Source of the DNA: Lantana camara
Lineage: Eukaryota; Streptophyta; Magnoliopsida; Lamiales; Verbenaceae
DNA: 64,000 nt
NCBI GenBank assembly: GCA_037501455.1
Contig: CM074856.1
Location: forward strand, 18,869,001 to 18,933,000
Reading direction: 5' to 3'
The notes below the pieces were generated by a model. That model searched no databases, was not told where the DNA came from, and was given only the letters and a program-made list of their open reading frames with translations. Shown piece after piece: positions 45,805 through 57,530 of this stretch; positions within the stretch are counted from its first letter, which is position 1; the number at the start of each line of letters is the position of its first letter. The translations under genes were made by a program, and so were the position numbers.

Positions 45805-48267
45805 ATGGATTCTGTTGCCGAGGTTTCTGGTTCGATTTGGTGTAACATTTTTTTTAAGGCGATCATCATGTTTTTCCACTGCTGGAGACCGATAATCTTG
45901 GAAAAATTTATTCGGAGATTGAGAACCACTGGCTCGACTTCGACTCTGAATCATATGTGGTGCATTACCAGGCTGCCCATACGGAAGCTGAATCATGGAT
46001 TAGCTTGAAGAAAGTTAAAGATATTGAGAGCATGATCTCAATGCATCGACTAGCAAAACAGAACATTGCGAATTTGAGAGCAATTCAGCCCCCTTCAAGT
46101 TCATCTCGGAGAAGGTAGTCTTGTTTAATTGCTCTGCTTTCTTTTTGTGATTATTATATGTTTGTGATTCGTATTCGTTGGGTTTGTGTTGTATTTGAAA
46201 ATGGATGACCAGGGGATGACATCGACCAGTCAAGCCCTAGTCGTTCAATCTACCAACAATAATGAATCATGGAGTCGTTGCATTCGTGGCGCTGGCCAGG
46301 TCTTTAAGGATGCTAATGACTACAGGGTTCATTTGAAAACTTATCATATTACTGTGAATCGAAAGTTTAAATATTTGAATAATGATAGTAATGAGATTAT
46401 AGTTATGTGCCCGGATGAGAACTGCAAATGGAGGTTTTATGCTTCCTATTGTAGGAGATACGGTGATTTTGCCATAAGAAAGTTAATTTCTAAACATGTT
46501 TGTGGTTTGGAAACTGTTACGAATAGAAGGTCACACCCCAACGCAGATTCTAATTGGGTTTCCAGAGTAATGAAAGCTCATATCATGGCAAATCAATATG
46601 TATAAACTGAAAGATATAGTTTCTTATATCCGGAACGAGCAAGGTGGAAATTTCATACCATACCGCGAGGACGGGGAAGGAGATAGCACTGCATGAAATC
46701 CATGGTGGTGATGTTGGGTCTTATAATCGACTCCATTGGTATGTGGAGATTGTGAAACGCTCGAATCCCGGTAGCTTCTGTGATTTGGAGATAAAACAAC
46801 CGGATAATAGGTTTTATCGATTGTTTATGGTTATGCATATCTGTCTGCTAGGATTTGTTAAAGGATGCAGGAAAATAGTTTTCCTTGGCGGAACTCATAT
46901 TAAGAGAAAATTCAAAGGCCACTTGCTATGTGCGACAGTGAAGAATGGGAACAATCAGTTATTTACGATAGCATATGTTGTCGTTGACTCGGAGAATGAT
47001 CAGAATTGGGAATGGTTTTGCCAGAAATTAAGACATACACTTGAGAGTCAGCCTGTATTGTGTGACTTTAGACAGTACACGTCCTTCTCTGACAGGCACC
47101 CGGGGCTTGTTACTCATGTGCCAAGGGTATTTCCAGGCTCCCAACATGCCTTCTGTCTAAAACATTTGGTGGATAACTTCAGGATGCAGGTATTTGTTTA
47201 CTCATTAGTGCAATAAGTTGATAAATGGTTGCAAACTTTGTTAAGTGTTGTGTTAAATTTAGTAATAAAAAGCAAACTTTGTTGAGTGATCCATTGAATA
47301 CTCGTAATTAAAAGCAAACTTTGTAGAGTGATTCATTGAATACTCGTAATTAAAACAGACTTTGTAGAGTGATGCGTTGAATTTTAATTTATATCTGCTC
47401 TTTTCTGTGGTAATAAATTGCTTGTTGTCTGACATGATCGCAAGTCCTTAGAAAGCATTATCCCAAACTCAACAAGAAACATTGGACAAATGTTTTCAAT
47501 GCAGCAGCATATGCTCCTACTAAGGCCGAGTACTCATCACACATCAGCAAAATATTGAAAGCAATGCCCAAAGCAGCAGATTTCATATATAACTCATGTC
47601 CTGAAAACTGGGTCAATTCATTATTTACGGGTAATCGATACGGTATTATCAACAACAACATTGTCGAGTCTTGGAACAGTTGGGTGAGGGATGCGAGATC
47701 GCTCCCAATTGTAGCCTTAGTTGATTGTATACGGTAACAGATAATAACAATGATGTGCAATAGACGAGAGCAACGTCACCAATGGCAAACACGTCTTTGT
47801 ATGGATATAGAGGTAATTGTTAAGGCTGAATTTGAAGCAGGCAGAACCATGGATGTCGTGCGAGCCGACACATTCACATTTGAGGTCAATAAAGGGGATT
47901 TTGCCACACAGTGGACCTTGGGACCTGACAATGTTATTGTAATTATTGGCAGCTCTTAAAGTTTCCTTGCAAGCATGCTTGTGCGTGAATTGACAAGAAA
48001 GGGTAATCGGTCTACGATTTCTGTGATGATGCTTATTCTATTGAAATGCATTAAAAAACATATGAAAATATAATTTTCCCTATCCCGAATACTGATATGG
48101 AGTCTGTTTTTTATGTTGAGATCAGGCCACCAGACGTCAGGCCTCAACCTGGTTGTCCGAAGAGGACTAGGTTCCTGTCACAGGTTGTTAAAGTTGCTAC
48201 AGTGTGCTCAGCTTGTAGTAGGCCTGGACATAACAAGAGAACGTGCAGGGGACTAGTGTCAACATGA
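45805..48267 (+). pseudogene. mudrA-type MULE transposase pseudogene
   Basis: Transposase of the Mutator superfamily. The N-terminal exon (45805-46119) encodes LLETDNLGKIYSEIENHWLD, in a different frame from its ATG because of a stop next to a T8 tract. The MuDR DNA-binding region follows (46201-46602: CPDENCKWRFYASYCRRY). After a stop and frame change comes the MULE transposase domain (about 46644-47190: FVKGCRKIVFLGGTHIK, IAYVVVDSEND, SDRHPGLV, HAFCLKHLVDNF). The first catalytic Asp, usually in LDGTH, is Gly here (GGC at 46887-46889). An intron of about 250 bp (GT at 47191, AG near 47445) leads to exon KLNKKHWTNVFNAAAYAPTK and NNNIVESWNSW. A C-terminal zinc knuckle CSACSRPGHNKRTC (48205-48246) ends at TGA 48265-48267. 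Several other stops and frameshifts occur. Confidence 0.88.
47240..47385 (+). repeat. 42-bp repeat units inside the mudrA intron
   Basis: About three head-to-tail copies of GTAATTAAAAGCAAACTTTG-TAGAGTGATTCATTGAATACTC. This is the same unit that builds the large inverted repeat downstream, in the same orientation as its left arm. Confidence 0.9.
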
Positions 48268-48464
48268 CTCGTTATATGCTGCTATGTCTTATTGTTGAAT
48301 TCGTGCTTCTAATCACATTTTGCAATGATTTGTTTTCTCACATAAAATGAAGAGTGGACGAGATTCTGGAGGATGCACGACACTAAGGGATGTTGATGGA
48401 CCTTTCAGGACGTTCTGTATTTTTTTGAACTTTTCATCTGGAGTGTTTTTTGGTTCTAGTGAGC

Positions 48465-50034
48465 TATTTGTATCTCTGTATGGAATACTTTTCCCAAATA
48501 TAAGGCAATTTTGTTGAGCTGTGAATAAAAAAAATGCGTAATTAAAAGCAGAGTTTGTAGAGTGATGCTTTGAATACTCGTAATTAAAAGCAGAGTTTGT
48601 AGAGTGATGATTTGAATACTCGTAATTAAAAGAAAACTTTGTCGAGTGATGCTTTGAATACTCATAATTAAAAGCAGAGTTTGTAGAATTATGCTTTGAA
48701 TACTCGTAATTAAAAGCAGACTTTGTAGAGTGATGTTTTGCATATACGTAATTAAAAAAAGACTTTGTAGAGTGATACTTTGAATACTAGTAATTAAAAG
48801 CAGACTTTGTTATGTGATGCTTTGAATACTTGTAATTAAAAGCAGAGTTTGTAGAGTGATGCGTTGAATACTCGTAATTAAAAGCAGACTTTTTAGAGTG
48901 ATGCTTTGAATATACGTAATTAAAAGAAGACTTTGTAGAGTGATGCTTTGAATACTCGTAATTAAAAGCAGACTTTGTAGAGTGATGCATTGATTATAGA
49001 ACTTAAATAAAATCCGACTTTGTAGAGTGATGTGTTGAATATACGAACATCTATAGTAAAGATTTGAAACACTAAGTAGAAATGAACGTGCAACTAATAC
49101 CGTGGTTAGTGTTTACAAAAGTTACCATTATAATTCACAGAACGTATTGTTAAACAATGACACTCAACAAATTAATTAGAAGGACTTCACAACATTAGAA
49201 TAAGGGGCTTAGAATAATGATACTCAAGTTTAATTCAAAGGACTTCATGATTACATGTTATGGAAACTTACATGTTTACGTAATGTTCTTTGAATTATAA
49301 TGGTAACTTTTGTAAACACTAACTTTTGTATAATCTGCTTTTAATTACGTATATTCAAAGCATCACTTTACAAAGTATATTCAAAACATCACTTTACAAA
49401 CTCTGTTTTTAATTACGAGTATTCAACGCATCACTCTACAAAGTCTGCTTTTAATTACATTCTATAATCAACGCATTACTCTACAAAGCCTGCTTTTAAT
49501 TACGTATAGTCAAAGTATCACTCTACAAACTCTGCTTTTAATTACGTTCTATAATCAACGCATCACTCTACAAAGTCTACTTTTAATTACCAGTATTCAA
49601 CGCATCACTCAATAAACTCTGCTTTTAATTACGAGTATTCAAAGCATCACTCTACAAAGTTTGCTTTTAATTACGTCTATTCTAAGCATCACTCTACAAA
49701 CTTTGCTTTTAATTACGAGTATTCAACGCATCACTCTACAAACTCTGCTAAGCATCACTCGACAAAGTCTGCTTTTAATTACGTATATGCAACGCATCAC
49801 TCTACAAACTCTGCTTTTAATTACGAGTATTCAAAGCATAACTCTACAAACTCACTCTGTAAAGTCTGCTTTTAATTACGAGTATTCAAAGCATCACTCT
49901 ACAAACTCTGCTTTTAATTACGTATATTCAAAGCATCACTCTACAGAGTTTGCTTTTAATTATGCATTTTTTTATTCACAGCTCAACAAAGTGGTATGTT
50001 ATTGGGTAAAAGTGTTCAACACAGATATACAAAT
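48465..50034. repeat. 1.57-kb inverted repeat made of 42-bp tandem arrays
   Basis: The left arm runs from about 48465 (ATTTGTATCTCTGTATGGAA), through GTTGAGCTGTGAATAAAAAA, into an array of eleven 42-bp units from 48538. Unit starts fall exactly every 42 bp (48538, 48580, 48622 and so on to 48958). After decayed units it reaches GTGTTTACAAAAGTTACCAT at 49107. The right arm is the inverse: ATGGTAACTTTTGTAAACAC near 49299-49318, an inverted array at about 49335-49965, then TTTTTTTATTCACAGCTCAAC, ending at 50034. The loop is about 100-150 bp. The right arm ends exactly at the stop codon of the protease pseudogene. Confidence 0.92.
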
Positions 50035-52541
50035 CAATTAAAACTACCAGACTTACACAGATGAAACAGATTAGATTGTTTGGCTAGAAAAACATTGACT
50101 AACTTAAATCGATACTCGACGAGACTGCACGTCTCAGCATAGGTCTTGAACGCATCAGTTTCCCTAACAAGCAGCTCACCATACAGACACATTAATACGT
50201 CACAGTCACTGCTACCCTTACGCTGAACTCTCATTCGTGCCCATAATATTTCCCTTTGTTTTGAAGTTTAGACAACATCATTTTTAGCCCACAACTTCCA
50301 AAGAAAATTGGTGTATATTTTGGCATCGATAGCAGTTTCTTCTGTATGCATCGAGTTGTAGTGATTGAAACATTTTTAGCTCGGTTTCATATACTAACAT
50401 ATGCCAATGAGCCTTTGTAAGTATTGGGAAAATAACATAATGATATGAGTATATTACAGATGAAGACACTTCGTTCTTGACTATGACGTAATCACTTTTC
50501 AACCCATGCAGTATAAAATAGTCAATTGCAGATCTGACAATTCAAGGGACAGTCTTCTTCCCGGGCTTTCCTTCAGTCCTGTTCTTCAATTTTCTCACAA
50601 ACTCTTTGGTCACATGAGGGGAAAAAAAATGCACGTCGTGGATTTGGGCACAATGTAACCAGGACTAGTTATCAGGTCGTAATAAGCGTTATCATTGGTC
50701 TCTTTACCTAAAACGAGATCGTGTAGATCCTCCACGAACACATAATTCTCTTTACTACTCTGATAGACAATGTTCATTCTGCAATTCAGCAAAATGATTA
50801 TATAATAATTAATCAGTACTTTTCACTCTACTCAATTCAATGAATGAAGTAAGAACAATTACTTTTGCTCCTCTGTGTAGCCCATAATCAATTCAAATGC
50901 CTTAGTACGCATTTCCTCAGTGACAACCTCACAACCTGGGGCTTCCTTAGGCCTACTGTCCACGTGAACCTTAACCAACACAACCTAATAAATACGCATC
51001 TAATGACAACTCAAATACACACATATCTATAAACAAAGCCAAATAATATTAAATCTTGTACTAAAATAATTGTCTCACCGTTTCTTCCACACGCTCCCTC
51101 GCATCATTCTTCAGTTTCGATCTAATCCTATCTTGTCCGGAATCACTATCCCCAACCCCATCCTCATTCAACTCCACATTGGCAGGGACATCATATACTC
51201 CATCGCCACCTTCTGCTTTCTCTTCCAAACGGTCAACTTGAACTCCTTTATCAACATAACCTATTTCTTCAACCTCTGACAGACTTCTCTCCATTTTACT
51301 AGCCACTCATATCGAAACAATCTGCATATTTTTAAATAAACATTTGTAGCAAATCAGTCGAAGAAAAAATGTCAATTGGTTCAATAAATTTGAAAGAATA
51401 TGGACTTACATCTGACCAACTAATACTTTTCCAGAGCCTTCCTTGCATTCTCTTTCGCATTAGGCAATACACTCCCCCTCCACTTAAACCAGCGAGGGAA
51501 TACTACCAACCTTTTTGAAATTCCGAACTTCTGAATTCATTCATGAAACCATGCCTAACATAAACAATAACTTAAGCACGGATATATATGTGTATAAAAT
51601 GACACAATATAGAAAACCAAGCCAAGGACTTACCAACAAACCTATAGTACAACTATCAACGAAATCATGTTTATCAACAACATGCTTATGGATACCTTTG
51701 AGCAAAAACGAATGAGCACACGTGCCCCACACGAATTGTCCATTCTTGGACAAATCATCAACATAGCAAAGAAGAGAAGCAGGCACATGCAAACTGCTAT
51801 GTGGGAACAACAAACAATTAAAAACATAGAGAATGTACATCTTTACAAAATCATCAATTCCATCATCATCACTCCTTCCGATAAATTTGATCAGTTTACT
51901 CTGAACGTTAACTCGAGAGACATTGTTTTCCTTATTGCCAAAATGCTTGATCAAGGTATTTGAGTTACTTTTGCCCACTAGGGTGACAGGATGACAGGCG
52001 TGCCGCAGTCTAGTAACAATGTTGAATTCCTTGTCGCAAAATAAAACTTATTGGCTTCCAAATTTAAAGGTATTGGTGCTACAGTTGTAGTAAGCCAATA
52101 AGAAACCAACTCTGCTAATGCTCCCCTTTTGATACGGTGCTCCGAACAAAAAACCAAAGGGAGATTTTTTAACGGCTTCAAGTTGACTTGGAGACATTTG
52201 GGTTCAAATCTTCAAAATAAACTCACTGAATTTCTCCAGGGCGCAATGATGCAAAATAGAAAACACACGCTTCTTTGAAGTTTGCATCTTATCATCTTCA
52301 TGGATATTTACATCTGAAAATTTTCTCTTTCCCCTGCTTGTTTCAGCCGGGAAAGGAATAATCATCAATGGCCCCGTCGGCAATGAGCAAACTATCTATC
52401 GAAAAATTTTCGATTCAATATTCAATTAAAGAACAAGACTTCGGATGAATGCGTCAAATGAAACGGGAAAAGGAAAATTTTAACAAAATACTGAAACCCT
52501 TGTTTGTCGACGTACCTTCCTCTTAGACCTTATCATTGGGT
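50034..52541 (-). pseudogene. ULP1-like cysteine protease (C48) pseudogene carried by the MULE
   Basis: SUMO-protease-like gene of the kind captured by plant MULEs. On the minus strand it begins MIRSKRK at 52541, before a GT donor. The N-terminal region has SPFGFLFGAPYQKGSIS, then LFPHSSLHVPASLLCYVDDL and GTCAHSFLL (about 51980-51640), the domain that usually precedes ULP in these elements. A linker follows (MASKMERSLSEVEEIGYV, 51306-51061). The catalytic part is at about 50800-50034: FPLM, KAHWHMLVYE with the active-site His, and QRKGSSDCDVLMCLYGELL with the Gln and Cys (DCGV is the usual form; here DCDV). The frames change between these blocks more often than introns easily explain, and stops are present, so it is taken as inactive. 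Confidence 0.75.
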
Positions 52542-52895
52542 CCGACGACGTGGACAAGTGGGGGAGTGGGAGTTAATTGGTAGAAGTTTCTCTTCAAATG
52601 TGGTCGGCGATTGACTCTCCAAAAACTTCCTCAACACTTGTCCACGGTGGTGGGCGGTGGTGGGCACTGGTGATCCTAGAATCTCGACGATGGTTAACAA
52701 TCTCAGAATCCGGCTGATGAAGTCGCGATTGTGTAAGTTGGGGTATGGATTGTCATTATTCAATTTCATCAAGGATATTTGGTAGTTTATTCGATTTAGG
52801 GGGTTTTGAAAAAATATTTGGTGTATTGAGGATGTAAAATAGTTGAATTTCAAATTTGAGTATTTAGGATAACTTCTTTGCCTTATCAGACTGAA

Positions 52896-54217
52896 AATTA
52901 ATTCTCCGTTTTTATTATTATTGTATAATCTTGTTTTCATTAATGAATGTCAGTGATATTATGTACTCCAGTTTGATTGTCTACTAAGCAAATCTATTTT
53001 TCAATTTGAATACAACTTTCCGCATGTTAATTTCTGCTCTAATACTGGTAGATTATGTGAATTTACTTGTTGGAACTTGGAACTACCCATGCAAAGGAGG
53101 TGAGACTAATAACAAACATTAGTTAGATTCGACCATACTATAATGTTTTTCATAAATTTTATAATTATTAGATTATCCAATTCACCAATTTTGCATAATA
53201 ATCATTTCTTTTTTACTTTTTTTTTAAATATATATATATATATATTTATTTTGGGAAGTGCACATGGGCGGAAGACTCGAAAGAGTAAATCACGCCGTGG
53301 TGGATCCCATTCGACACCGCCTTCGGCCCAATTATATATTTTGGATTTCGGCGATCTTCCTGGGCCCACCTGAAACCGTTTTGAACACGATTGACCCAAA
53401 TAACCTCACCGCCATTGATTGATGCTAAAATAATTCTTCTATTTAAGTCTACACTTTGATTTTGTATTTGATTACTTTTTCTAAAAAAATTTGAATTTGG
53501 TTGGAAATTTGGAAGGAAATAACTTAAAATTGTAGGGAGGGTTTATTTTCGATAGAAAAAGGGGTTTAGCTATATAAATTTCCTTTTTCTATCATTTATT
53601 TTACTAGTTTTACTTTCTATTTATTTTTTGAACGGGATGAAAAGATGTGAAATACACCTACTAATAATCTTTTATAAAATTCGTTCAATTTTAATGATTA
53701 ATTTTAATGCAAAGTGATCTTAAATATTTATCCTTCACCTTTTCAATTTATTATATGCATAAAAGTAAAATGGTGCGAATACCAATAAATTCATGATATT
53801 TGACGTGAATAACAATGAAGGGCATAAAAGTAATTTTTCATTTAATACAATGGACTTAAACAATTCAAGTAAAAAACACATAATTGTAACCCTATGGTTC
53901 TTTGTCGATTTTCCAAAAAAAAAAAAAAAAAAAAAGTAACAAACACATAATTAGGTTATATAAGACTTAATTCCTAACCATCAAAGGAAAATGGTTATGG
54001 AGTATACCCAAAAAAATTACTGTTCATAACCCAAATTTGATAGATTACAAATCATTGAAGTAAATTCTAACTTAATGAATTTGAGTTAAAATTCACTCCC
54101 TTTTTTTAATGCGGAGGACATTTTAAAAATAGTTTAAATACTAGTTTTGTAAATTGAGCATTTGGATCGGGAGATCAATCGTATTAAGCCTTTACATGTG
54201 GGATTTTTAATGGGACA
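52896..54217. other. Intergenic region, AT-rich with one GC-rich segment
   Basis: A 130-bp GC-richer segment (53250-53390) includes GGCCCA motifs but no gene I can recognise. A run of A at about 53914-53934. Otherwise AT-rich without coding signal. Confidence 0.45.
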
Positions 54218-55093
54218 GTTAATATAGAGAACCAAATATTTTTAAAACTTATCCTAAACTCCCTAATTTGAAAAATGTATATTTTAGATCATCGATACAC
54301 AATTTATTTTCTCTAACCCCCAATGGCCTAAAAAATCTATTTTGCCCTTAACTTTTTCTTCTTCCAACCACACCATTCTTCAAAGAGTCCGATCCTCGGC
54401 ATTTTTGCCACCATCCCTCTCACATTACGCAAAGTTCAAGCCACAGCACCGCAAATTATTCATCTTACTCATTCCGTTGATTGGTTTGATACGAAATTTG
54501 CAAAGAATATCGCTGGTTTGAGACGAATTCTGAAAAACCCAATATTCTAAGATGGATGCCGTCGTTGAGTTTGGTGGATCGATATGGTGTAATATTTTTT
54601 TTAAGGCAATCTCCATGTCTTTCGAATTCGGGAGGTCGATACTCTCCAAAACCTTTATAAGGAGATTCAACATCACTGGTTCGACTTCGACTCTGATTCA
54701 TATGTGGTTCAATACTAGGTTGCCCATAGGAAGATGAATCCTGGATTAGTTTGAAAAAAGATAAAAATATTGAGAACATGGTCTCAGTGCATCGGCTAGC
54801 GAAACAATACATTGCGAATTTGAGAGCAATTCAACCCCCTTCAAGTTCATCTTAGACAAGGTAGTCTCGTTGTGATCCTCTTGATCTTTTATATTATGGT
54901 TGTGTGGGAGAGAAGAGTCATGTATTATATCTTTTCATGTTTCTTCAAACTATTTTGATAATTTCATCAAAAATGGGGAGTGAAATAAAATTACAAATTT
55001 AAATTAGGGAGTTAGTATTGATATATTTTACAGAAATGATGTCAAATTTGTCATGTGCGTTGGGGAGTTTTGCCAAATCTCTCCCTATATTAC
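54218..55093 (+). mobile_element. Internally deleted MULE related to the large one
   Basis: The 876-bp element begins GTTAATATAGAGAACC and ends with the inverse of GTAATATAGGGAGA. Its left 650 bp align with 45431-46120: the same terminal repeat, CT-rich leader and first mudrA exon (ATGGATGCCGTCGTTGAG at 54552). After the first exon's splice-donor position (near 54860) it jumps to the other end. It keeps the same T8 tract followed by a stop that blocks the main frame of the transposase exon. No matching 9-bp target duplication was found. Confidence 0.75.
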
Positions 55094-57390
55094 CATCGCG
55101 TCTTATTTTTCAAGTTAATTATATTGAAAATCCAAAACTAACTCATTACATAAACTAAAAATTGATTACAACACCAGCCCCTTACATAAAGTAAAAATGT
55201 GTAACACATATATAAACCGTGATATAAAATGAATGATGGCATAATTTTCAGCGAGTGTAACGTTTTTAATAAAACTAAGTTACTAAAATGTAGTTTCACT
55301 AGAGAATAAGGAAAAAAAATACCTAAAGAAACCGCGTTCACCAAATATATATATTGAAAGTACATTAGTACACCATCTTAATATACCAGAGAAGATCACT
55401 AAATCTAGAAATCCCCACCTTTATACTGTTCGAAATTGGAAAAAAAAAAAAGTACGAAATTAAAAATGGAGAAATTTGGTGAGGCATGAGACTGTATTAT
55501 TTTATTTTTTGTATTTTGAGTTTTTAGTGTATCACATTATGGGCACATAGTAAGTAGCTAATTAATGCATTGATTGCTCCATTACGTGTGTGTTGGAATA
55601 AAGTTTCGTGCTACATTTGGTTGGAAGGAATTTATGATTAACAGTTAAAGCTAGGTTGCTCAGCATTATGGATGGTTGTTTATTATTTCACTACAATAAT
55701 ACAGACATAATAAAGCATTTTCATTTAGGAAGGATTATATTTATAATTAATATAATTCATTAAATATGGTTAAGTGAATGCTTAGATTGTTACAACTACT
55801 ATCCTATTACAGGTTTGGATTATTAGTTTGATTGTCGTAACTATGAGATGGTTTTTGACGTCCTCGAATGAGATTTTTAGGGATCTTAATGATTCTTTGC
55901 CCGAAAGGCCGAAATTATTCATGTCTTATTATTTTCGTGAACATTTCTATATGTTTGCCTTACTCGATATCTGGCTTTGTACTCTTCTTATTTTGTGCGC
56001 ATTACTTTGTGCCGTAATAAATGAGGAGGGTCCTCGTGCTCAACCCATGGTCTCTCCAACTGGTTCAAGAAAAAAAAAAAAAAAAAAAAAAAAAAACTTC
56101 CCCATTAATTCTACAAAGACGATCCCACTTCTTTTTTCACATCGATTAAGAAATAATAATTAATATAAAAAAATCTATAATGTTGTAACTATACCTCATA
56201 TCGTGTGAATGAGTTATTGTGTTGTTGAAAATTTTAAAAATAAGAAATAATTAAATAATATTATAGAAGTAAATTTACAGATTAATTACTAATTAAAAAG
56301 GTAGGATGAATTATAATTTAGGACAAACTAAAATAAAAGAGACGGTCTACATGACTGAGAATGTATTATACAATTAATGGATACAAAGTAAACAATATAT
56401 TTTTGAATAAAAGTAATACGAAAGGAAAACCCCATGACAATAATGATGCATGCATTATAGATCGGGTTCGAAATTATTCAAAATTCAAATAAAGATTGGA
56501 AGATCAAGGAATAAGTTAATTCTTTATTTGAATTTTGAATACTGTACAATTTTATATTTAATAAATGTGGAAGACGAAATCAACAGTCTTCCACTATGTT
56601 TGTCTTCCATGTGGCATACTTCCTTCATCTCCACCAATTTTTTCACCAAATGTTAAAATCATAAATAAAACGATAAGGAAAACACTAATAATAAAAACCG
56701 AGAAATGTTTGAGTACTAATAAAGTCTAACGCCATCGTAAAGGGTGAAAATACCAAATTTGCTCCTTTTGTATCGTCACAAATCACAATAATGCCACAAC
56801 CATCTCGTTGCTCTCTATGCCGTCACCACCTAGTTGATTGAGTAATTCTTTAATTTTGAATATTTTTTTCATATTTGCATAATAATACTCTGTATTTGAA
56901 TAGGTAGTACGACCTCAACTCGAGCTTGATTTGCATACACGCACTGGTCACTACGGCCCTAAGATTAGAATTGAGGTCGCGCCAAACTCAAAACTTGATT
57001 TGCATAAATTTTGTAGGTTCAAGTTCGAAATCGAGATAATTGACTCAACTTCAAACTTGAGCACCAAAAATGAGATTCTACTCAGACTCATTAGCATTCC
57101 TACGCTAGAATTTAAGAAATGAATATTAATACACAATTTTAAAGTTATTTACAAAAATATAAAATTTTAGAACAACGGGTACCAAAATGACATTGGACAA
57201 AAAGATAGTGTTCACAGAATAAAATAATTAGAATTATTGAACTTTACCAAAGCAAGCAATTATTAATTCGAAAATATGTTTAGAAAGTAGAAATATAATA
57301 AAAGACGAGTAAGATTGCATGGATCAAGGAGAAAGTGTAATTTGAGACAAGAAGACAAATCATCCACCTGCTGCCTCTGCCGAGCCGCTT
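55094..57390. other. AT-rich intergenic region before the DUF642 gene
   Basis: No gene seen. It includes an A run of about 27 at 56070-56096, preceded by a short less AT-rich piece (56020-56068) that could be the 3' end of a retroposed fragment. No other motif can be supported. Confidence 0.45.
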
Positions 57391-57391
57391 C

Positions 57392-57410
57392 TTCTCTCTC
57401 TCTCTCTCTC
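57392..57410 (+). promoter_or_regulatory. CT-repeat in the DUF642 core promoter
   Basis: A pyrimidine (CT)n patch about 50 bp before the TATA box, a frequent element of plant promoters. Confidence 0.4.
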
Positions 57411-57457
57411 ACTGAGAGTGAGACACCCCACACGCTAAGCCTAATACATCATTATGC

Positions 57458-57467
57458 TATAAATATA
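57458..57467 (+). promoter_or_regulatory. TATA box of the DUF642 gene
   Basis: TATAAATATA, 64 bp before the ATG. The start of transcription would fall near 57490, giving a 5' UTR of about 40 nt. Confidence 0.7.
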
Positions 57468-57530
57468 TGCAGAGCATGGAGACTATACTACCTTATCTTA
57501 TCTTACACCTTTCTTCACTCTCTCTCCAAA

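Larger units (their letters stand above)
45431..52895. mobile_element. Large MULE, Kaonashi-like: transposase plus ULP1-like protease, both decayed
   Basis: About 7.5 kb. The left end (from about 45431, GTTAATTATTAAAGAGGACC) is closely related to the left end of the small MULE at 54218 and more loosely to the inverse of the right end (about 52780-52895: TTATCCTAAATACTC, TTTTACATCCTCAATACACC). These are diverged terminal inverted repeats of about 110 bp. Between them lie a mudrA-type pseudogene on + and a ULP1-like protease pseudogene on -, with a long inverted repeat where they meet. MULEs carrying ULP-like genes are known in Arabidopsis and rice as Kaonashi elements. Exact ends and a 9-bp target duplication could not be settled. 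Confidence 0.75.

Noticed and set aside
48538..49965. CRISPR-like array
   Set aside because: Units are contiguous 42-bp tandem copies without unique spacers, in plant nuclear DNA.
54425..54812. ORFs on - over the small MULE
   Set aside because: They are opposite-strand shadows of the decayed first mudrA exon; the same occurs at 45601-45996.
56020..56096. SINE or processed retrocopy ending in the A27 tract
   Set aside because: Only about 50 bp of less AT-rich sequence precedes the tract; no RNA polymerase III boxes or target duplication could be seen.
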